Source: CAYMDD01 sp964409675
GTDB taxonomy: Bacteria > Pseudomonadota > Alphaproteobacteria > Rickettsiales > SXRF01
NCBI GenBank assembly: GCA_964409675.1
Contig: CAYPEF010000082.1
Location: forward strand, 1-10,905
Direction of reading: 5' to 3'
DNA: 10,905 nucleotides
Under the pieces are notes generated by a model. That model worked only from the letters and a program-made list of their open reading frames with translations, made no database searches and was not told the origin of the DNA. The first letter of the stretch is position 1, and each line of letters begins with the position of its first letter. Made by a program: the position numbers and the translations under genes. This document shows positions 7,328 through 10,905 of the stretch, piece after piece.

Positions 7328-8116
7328 TTAAAAATCGGACAAAACATAGTTGATGGCGCAAACTAAATCTTTATTTGCGATATTATAGGCGGCGGAATTA
7401 TTAGTTACGCATTCCGGATAGCCGTTATTTAGAAATTGATATGCAGCTATCATGCGTCCTGATCCCGGTAAGCCATCATCTGTTTTGGCATCCAGCGCAT
7501 ACGCTTCATCAGCGCCAAGCGCACCTTTGTCGGGTTCGAAATTCGTACTATCATTGCCAAAAAACAAAATATGATGTCCGGAAACTGCCGAGTATCGGTC
7601 GCCTAATGTGGATTGTATGTATACGAGTTGAAAAGCAGATTTATTCATTTTGCTTATTGGCGCATTCGTTCCGCCTATGACATCACGAACTCCGCCTGGT
7701 CCGGCAACGCCAGTGTAGCTACCTTCGATTAAGCCTGCCAATCCTAATTGCTGCCATGAGCGGAAAGATTCCCCTTCGCTAATGGTTCCTACGCTAAATA
7801 ATCCTATTTGCCTATTATCATTGCCATTGCATGTGCCCGTGGCTCCGCCGCCGCTGGGGCAGCCAGAGGAATCAGTGCCAAAAAAATCAGTAGCATTAGG
7901 GCAATCGCCTGGAAGACAGGAATATTTCAGCCTGAATGCATTGATTGCGCTTTGAAAATTATCAATCTGTGAAAGCACGGACCGCAATTCCGCTGCTCGG
8001 ATCATGTCTTTTCCTACCAGTATCCCACCAATAATCAGCCCAATAATCACCAGCACAATCGATAATTCGATTAGTGTGAACCCCTTATATTGCCGGGCTT
8101 GGTAAATAGAAGCCAT
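7328..8116 (-). CDS. Type II secretion / type IV pilin-like prepilin
   Basis: This 262-residue protein has a class III (prepilin) signal. A 12-residue leader ends in KG; cleavage after Gly12 leaves FTLIELSIVLVIIGLIIGGIL, with Phe at +1 and Glu at +5 (Glu17), followed by an amphipathic helix to about residue 63. The globular part has Cys67/Cys72 (SCLPGDC), Cys86/Cys96 in a Gly/Ser/Thr loop and Cys236/Cys253, which suggests up to three disulfides. DAKTDDGLPGSG (209-220) resembles the C-terminal calcium/turn motif of pseudopilins. It would be processed by a prepilin peptidase and act in a pilus-like fibre, but no peptidase, ATPase or platform gene is nearby. The gene and its upstream region are visibly AT-richer than the neighbours and use more A/T-ending codons, hinting at transfer. 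The ribosome-binding site is weak (AGGA about 17 nt upstream). Exact substrate role unknown. Confidence 0.85.
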   Translation of the reverse strand: MASIYQARQYKGFTLIELSIVLVIIGLIIGGILVGKDMIRAAELRSVLSQIDNFQSAINAFRLKYSCLPGDCPNATDFFGTDSSGCPSGGGATGTCNGNDNRQIGLFSVGTISEGESFRSWQQLGLAGLIEGSYTGVAGPGGVRDVIGGTNAPISKMNKSAFQLVYIQSTLGDRYSAVSGHHILFFGNDSTNFEPDKGALGADEAYALDAKTDDGLPGSGRMIAAYQFLNNGYPECVTNNSAAYNIANKDLVCAINYVLSDF

Positions 8117-8142
8117 GCTGGTTGTATCCGATTCCTATGGTG

Positions 8143-8157
8143 ACTTATGCAATAAGT
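8143..8157. promoter_or_regulatory. 15-bp perfect dyad upstream of the prepilin gene
   Basis: ACTTAT-GCA-ATAAGT is a perfect inverted repeat with 6-bp arms. It starts 27 bp before the prepilin ATG on the divergent side. It could be an operator for a dimeric regulator of the prepilin gene. No regulator gene is close, and AT-rich DNA produces such dyads by chance. Confidence 0.2.
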
Positions 8158-8308
8158 GCTACAGTTGGATTCTGATTTGCAAAAAAAAAATTACAATAAA
8201 GTGCATTTTTGATGTCAGATTAGTCAAAATGCGTTTGGTAAAGAGAGGGTTAATGTGTTTATTATTTTAAATGGCGCTTTAAATGCCCAGTAGGAATTGA
8301 AATTGCTC

Positions 8309-8314
8309 TATAAT
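8309..8314 (+). promoter_or_regulatory. Candidate -10 element for crcB
   Basis: A perfect TATAAT lies 36 bp before the crcB ATG in the 233-bp AT-rich spacer between the divergent prepilin and crcB genes. The sequence 17 bp upstream (CCCAGT) is a poor -35, so any promoter here would be weak or activator-dependent. The implied 5' UTR of about 30 nt carries AAAGGG (8338-8343) as Shine-Dalgarno. The rest of the spacer holds a run of ten A (8181-8190) and no gene or riboswitch that I can recognise. Confidence 0.35.
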
Positions 8315-8349
8315 TATATATTCTCCGAAATTTAGGCAAAGGGAAAATC

Positions 8350-8727
8350 ATGCTTTACCTTTATGTCGCGGCGGGCGGGGCATTTGGTTCGCTGATGCGC
8401 TATATCATGATGAGCTGGATCAGCGGCTGGGCGGGAAAGGATTTTCCCTATGCCACGCTGCTCGTCAATGTTCTGGGCGCATTCCTGCTTGGCGTGATGG
8501 TGGGCGTGTTCGCTATTTTAGTGCCGCGCGGGCGGGAACTGCATGCGCTGATCGCCGTCGGCGCGCTTGGCGGCTTCACTACCTTTTCTACCTTTTCGTT
8601 GGATCTCTACATGCTGATCGAGCGGTCGCAGTTCTTTGAAGCGGCGGCGTATGTGCTGCTGTCGGTGTTCGCCTCGGTGATCGCGCTGTTCCTGGGCATG
8701 TGGCTGCTGCGCTCGATTGCGTTATGA
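8350..8727 (+). CDS. crcB: Fluoride ion channel CrcB/Fluc
   Basis: CrcB (Fluc) is a small dual-topology inner-membrane protein that dimerises and lets fluoride leave the cell. The 125-residue product is normal in length and has four hydrophobic helices (about 2-23, 33-57, 64-90, 96-122). Diagnostic motifs are GGAFGSLMRY (9-18), LLVNVLGAFLLG (37-48) with the pore Asn40, and GALGGFTTFSTFS (71-83), which holds the phenylalanine-box residues and the central Na+ site segment. The start has a good AAAGGG Shine-Dalgarno. The stop overlaps the ATG of the pseudouridine synthase gene (ATGA), so the two genes are translated as a unit. I looked for the fluoride riboswitch often found before crcB and did not see it. 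Confidence 0.95.
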   Translation: MLYLYVAAGGAFGSLMRYIMMSWISGWAGKDFPYATLLVNVLGAFLLGVMVGVFAILVPRGRELHALIAVGALGGFTTFSTFSLDLYMLIERSQFFEAAAYVLLSVFASVIALFLGMWLLRSIAL

Positions 8728-9689
8728 GTATTGATTTCAAAGAATACACCGTGGCGGAAGCGGACCACGGCATTCGGCTGGACCGCTGGTTCAAGCGCTA
8801 CTTGCCCGGCGTGCCGCACGGGCTGCTGGAAAAATCTTTACGCAACAAGCTCATTCGCCTGAACGGAAAAAAGGCCGACGCATCCGCCCGCGTGGAAGCC
8901 GGGCAGGTGATTGCCGTGGCCCCTTCACTCGCAGTGGAGGAAGCGCCGCGGAAAATCAAGCCCGCAGCGGAAAAACCTTCCGACACGCTGCTTGCCCAGT
9001 TGCAAAAAGCGGTGCTCTACGAAGATGACGAACTGCTGATACTCAGTAAACCCCCCGGCCTTGCCGTGCAGGGCGGCAGCGGCCAGCGAGTGCATCTGGA
9101 TGCAGCCTTGCCCTACTTAAGCAAGGGTGCGGCGCTGAAGCTGGTGCACCGGCTGGACAAGGACACCAGCGGCGTGCTGGCACTGGCCAAGGGTGCGAAA
9201 GCGGCGGCAAAACTGGCCGCGCTGTTCGCCGGGAAGGAAGTGGAGAAAATCTACCTGGCGTTGGTGATCGGCGTGCCATCCCCGCTGCAGGGGCGCATTG
9301 ACATTCCATTGCTGAAGGAAAGCCGCGGCAAGGATTCAGGCGTCACGCCGTATGAAAAAGTGGGCGAGAACCGTGAGCGCGGTCAGCGCGCCATCACTGA
9401 ATACCGCGTGCTGGACGCGCTCGGCAAAAAGCTCGCCTGGGTGGAACTGAGGCCCATCACGGGCCGCACGCACCAGTTGCGCGTGCATATGGACTCCATC
9501 GATTGCCCGATCATCGGCGATGGGAAATACGGCGGGTCCGATGTGTTTCTGAAAGACCTTGGCCTGCCGCAGAAGCTGCACCTACACGCGCAGCGGCTAA
9601 TCATTCCGAACTGGAAGGGCAAGCGGCTGGATGTCAGTGCGCCGCTGCCGGCGCATATGAAAGAAAGCAAACGATTGCTGGGAGAATAA
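8724..9689 (+). CDS. rluC: RluC/RluD-family 23S rRNA pseudouridine synthase
   Basis: The 321-residue protein isomerises specific uridines of 23S rRNA to pseudouridine. An N-terminal S4 RNA-binding domain covers about 17-65 (GIRLDRWFKRYLPGVPHGLLEK opening, then NKLIRLNG at 41-48). A charged linker leads to the RsuA/RluA catalytic domain, from VLYEDDELLILSKPPGLAVQ (97-116) on. The catalytic motif HRLDKDTSG (142-150) has Asp145 as the nucleophile. GRTHQLRVHM follows near residue 250, then PIIGDGKYGG. I chose the ATG at 8724, which overlaps the crcB stop; an in-frame ATG 8 codons earlier lies inside crcB and adds nothing conserved. RluC (U955/2504/2580 in E. coli) is the best guess because the protein sits with crcB and ATP12; RluD or another RluA member is possible. 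Confidence 0.92.
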   Translation: MSIDFKEYTVAEADHGIRLDRWFKRYLPGVPHGLLEKSLRNKLIRLNGKKADASARVEAGQVIAVAPSLAVEEAPRKIKPAAEKPSDTLLAQLQKAVLYEDDELLILSKPPGLAVQGGSGQRVHLDAALPYLSKGAALKLVHRLDKDTSGVLALAKGAKAAAKLAALFAGKEVEKIYLALVIGVPSPLQGRIDIPLLKESRGKDSGVTPYEKVGENRERGQRAITEYRVLDALGKKLAWVELRPITGRTHQLRVHMDSIDCPIIGDGKYGGSDVFLKDLGLPQKLHLHAQRLIIPNWKGKRLDVSAPLPAHMKESKRLLGE

Positions 9690-9690
9690 G

Positions 9691-9864
9691 CTTCCCTCTC
9701 CCTTGAGGGGAGAGGGTTGCATCTTCTTAGCGCGCTTGCGCTTAGAAGATGCTGGGTGAGGGTGACATCGGTAGCGGTTGTCTGCACAGTCTTTCACCCC
9801 CACCAAGATATTCTAAAGCGCAAGCGCTTAAGAATATCTATCCTCCCCCCTCAAGGGGGAGGGG
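9691..9864. repeat. Composite dyad repeat, copy 1
   Basis: Four hairpins occur in a row. Hairpin 1 (9694-9716) has arms CCCTCTCCC/GGGAGAGGG and a TTGAG loop. Hairpin 2 (9719-9752) has arms GCATCTTCT/AGAAGATGC around AGCGC-GCTT-GCGCT. The tail TGGGTGAGGGTGAC (9753-9766) and a 26-nt spacer follow, then TTCACCCCCACCA (9793-9805). Hairpin 3 (9806-9839) has arms AGATATTCT/AGAATATCT around AGCGC/GCGCT. Hairpin 4 (9842-9862) is CCTCCCCC/GGGGGAGG. Read from the right end on the minus strand, hairpin 4, hairpin 3 and TGGTGGGGGTGAA repeat the order of the left half, so the element is two half-units facing each other. It starts 2 nt after the pseudouridine synthase stop and ends 19 nt before the ATP12 start. 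Confidence 0.85.
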
Positions 9865-9883
9865 AAATGAAAAAGGATTGGAT

Positions 9884-10555
9884 ATGAACGTTAGCATTGA
9901 ATCTAAAGACAGCGAATTTTCGCTTTTGCGTGACGGCAAGCCGCTGCTCACCCCGAAAAAGCAACCGCTCTCTCTCTCCACCCGGGCACTCGCTGAATCT
10001 ATCGCCATGGAATGGGAAAATCCCAAATACACCCCGAAAACCCACCCGCTCAGCTCCATCGCCTTCACCGCAATCGACGTGGTGCATCCGGAGCGCGCGG
10101 CGATGGAAGCGGCCATGCTGGCCTATGCGGAGACCGACCTGCTATGCTACCGCTCCGAAAACGCCGATCTGCGCGCACTGGAAGACGCGCAGTGGGGCAA
10201 GGCGATAGAGTGGATACAAAAACGCTACGAATGCCGCGTGGAAGTGACCACTGGCATCATCCCGGTGGAACAGCCGCCGCTCACCACCCAGCGCTTCACC
10301 GCCGCGCTGGCGGCGCTCAGCGATATGGAGCTGAGCGCTCTCAGCGTGCTGGTGCAGGCGATGGGCTCGCTGCTGCTGGGGCTGATGGTGTACGGCGGCG
10401 GTGCACCGGCGGAAGAAGCTTTCGCGCTGTCGCGCCTCGACGAGGATTTCCAGTCCGCCCGCTGGGGCGTGGATGAACTCGCGGCGAAACGCGCAGAAGA
10501 ACTGAAAAAAGACACGCAGTGGGCCGGAACGTTTCTGGAGTTGCTGCGGCAATAA
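9884..10555 (+). CDS. ATP12-family F1-ATPase assembly chaperone
   Basis: The 223-residue protein belongs to the ATP12 (ATPAF2) family, which in mitochondria holds the F1 alpha subunit until it joins beta; alphaproteobacteria carry the bacterial relatives. Family features are LRDGKPLLTPKKQPLSL near 15-31, ALAESIAMEWE (35-45), HPLSSIAFTAIDVV (54-67) and TDLLCYRSENADLRALEDAQW (about 84-104). Also visible are GIIPVEQP, the MGSLLLGLMVYGGG segment with EEAFALSRLDEDFQ, and a terminal WGVDELAAKRAEELKKD helix. I start at 9884 with AAAAAGGA 6 nt upstream; the frame stays open to 9749 but that part is repeat DNA and encodes nothing family-like. A 6-codon mini-ORF (9867-9887) overlaps this start by ATGA. 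The gene is bracketed by repeat copies 1 and 2. Confidence 0.93.
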   Translation: MNVSIESKDSEFSLLRDGKPLLTPKKQPLSLSTRALAESIAMEWENPKYTPKTHPLSSIAFTAIDVVHPERAAMEAAMLAYAETDLLCYRSENADLRALEDAQWGKAIEWIQKRYECRVEVTTGIIPVEQPPLTTQRFTAALAALSDMELSALSVLVQAMGSLLLGLMVYGGGAPAEEAFALSRLDEDFQSARWGVDELAAKRAEELKKDTQWAGTFLELLRQ

Positions 10556-10560
10556 TATGC

Positions 10561-10721
10561 TTTCCCTCACCCTTTGAGGGGAGAGGGATGGAACTGATTA
10601 GCGCTTAGCAGTTCCTGGGTGAGAGTGACAGCGGTGCAGTAACCGACAGGCCGTTCACCCCCACCAAGAAATCCTAAGCTAATGCTAAGGATTTCTATCC
10701 TTCCCCCTGAAGGGGGAGGGG
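10561..10721. repeat. Composite dyad repeat, copy 2
   Basis: The element has the same four-hairpin plan as copy 1. Hairpin 1 (10564-10587) is CCCTCACCC/GGGAGAGGG with one A-A mismatch. Hairpin 2 (10590-10615) has arms GGAACTG/CAGTTCC around a TTAGCGCTTAG-like core. The tail TGGGTGAGAGTGACA (10616-10630) is followed by TTCACCCCCACCA (10654-10666), identical to copy 1. Hairpin 3 (10667-10696) has arms AGAAATCCT/AGGATTTCT around AGC-TAAT-GCT. Hairpin 4 (10699-10720) is CCTTCCCCC/GGGGGAGGG with one G-T pair. It starts about 6 nt after the ATP12 stop. Tails and spacer borders are nearly identical to copy 1 while both hairpin-2 and hairpin-3 arms differ in complementary fashion. Confidence 0.85.
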
Positions 10722-10876
10722 ATTTCACATGAAATTCCTGCTTGGTAATCAATGGTAACTTTGGTAAAGAGGGACATTCGTTCTGGTTCGGATGTGCAAA
10801 AACATCGCGGAATCAAAGTCCTTTTAAACTTCCGCATGCTTCACGGCGGAAGCCGCTACAAAAACCAAGGAGTCTT
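10722..10876 (+). other. Leader region before the last gene; no gene recognised
   Basis: Between repeat copy 2 and the final ATG there is no ORF longer than 9 codons (MKFLLGNQW, 10729-10758). One stem-loop is visible: CTTCCGC (10829-10835) with GCGGAAG (10846-10852) and a 10-nt loop, 24 nt before the final ATG. It might affect expression of that gene. No riboswitch class or promoter is recognisable with confidence. Confidence 0.4.
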
Positions 10877-10905
10877 ATGCAACGGCACACCATTATCTCC
10901 GAGCT
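10877..10905 (+). CDS. 5' end of an unidentified protein (partial)
   Basis: An ATG at 10877 is preceded by AAGGAG (10867-10872) with a tight 4-nt spacing, and the frame (MQRHTIISE...) is open to the window end. The strong Shine-Dalgarno and the long leader support a real start. Nine residues are too few for a family call. It is co-directional with crcB, rluC and ATP12 but separated from ATP12 by repeat copy 2 and about 155 bp, so it is probably a separate transcription unit. Confidence 0.55.

Noticed and set aside
8234..8250. TTTGGTAAAGAG shared with the leader near 10760
   Set aside because: A 12-nt match in two AT-rich leaders, with divergent flanks; not enough to claim a shared regulatory site.
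8250..8349. Fluoride riboswitch before crcB
   Set aside because: The conserved GGNGAUGG..CC..AAC pattern and pseudoknot parts are not present in the AT-rich spacer.
9694..9716. Intrinsic terminator at repeat hairpin 1
   Set aside because: The stem is strong but followed by TTGCATCTTC rather than a T-run; the same holds for the other hairpins.
9749..9883. Open N-terminal extension of the ATP12 frame
   Set aside because: It lies within repeat copy 1, encodes nothing family-like, and a well-placed Shine-Dalgarno supports the start at 9884.
9691..10721. CRISPR array
   Set aside because: Only two composite repeats surround an 0.7-kb gene, with several internal hairpins and no short regular spacers or cas genes.
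9691..10721. Insertion-type target site duplications at the repeat ends
   Set aside because: I compared the flanks of copies 1 and 2 and saw no convincing direct duplication.

Overview
The window looks like chromosomal DNA of an alphaproteobacterium with moderately high GC. The evidence is an ATP12-family F1-ATPase chaperone, an alphaproteobacterial-style prephenate dehydratase with a fused ACT domain, a plant-type (class II) DAHP synthase, and hfq followed directly by hflX. I cannot name the genus. The lone Cys-rich prepilin resembles those I recall from Micavibrio-like and other less-studied alphaproteobacterial lineages, but that is a weak hint.

Layout. Positions 1-57 hold the 3' end of a plus-strand gene. 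Positions 166-4779 hold a five-gene block on the minus strand, read from right to left: hfq, hflX (TTG start), a family 2 glycosyltransferase, an O-antigen ligase/polymerase-type membrane protein, and a WaaE/LgtF-like family 2 glycosyltransferase. The last three overlap by 8-11 nt and form an envelope-glycan (probably LPS core or O-antigen) module fused to the hfq-hflX unit. Positions 4988-6337 encode class II DAHP synthase on the minus strand. It is divergent from prephenate dehydratase (6395-7270, plus), so the first step of the shikimate pathway and the phenylalanine branch step share a 57-bp spacer. Positions 7328-8116 (minus) hold an AT-richer, solitary type II/IV prepilin-like gene. Positions 8350-10555 (plus) run crcB, an RluC-type pseudouridine synthase (ATGA overlap with crcB), then an ATP12 chaperone. 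A new plus-strand CDS begins at 10877.

The most unusual element is a family of composite dyad repeats of about 160-175 bp. Two clear copies (9691-9864 and 10561-10721) flank the ATP12 gene, and a degraded copy lies at about 61-227. Each clear copy is two half-units facing each other. A half-unit consists of a C/T-rich hairpin, a second hairpin with a conserved TTAGC..GCTTAG-type core but different self-complementary arms in every half-unit, and a TGGGTGAGGGTGA-like tail. Arm changes are compensated on the other side of the stem, which suggests selection for structure. Every copy starts within a few bases of a plus-strand stop codon. The degraded copy runs into the WaaE-like gene and appears to supply its last codons.

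No tRNA, rRNA, CRISPR array, transposase, phage gene or recognisable defence system was seen.
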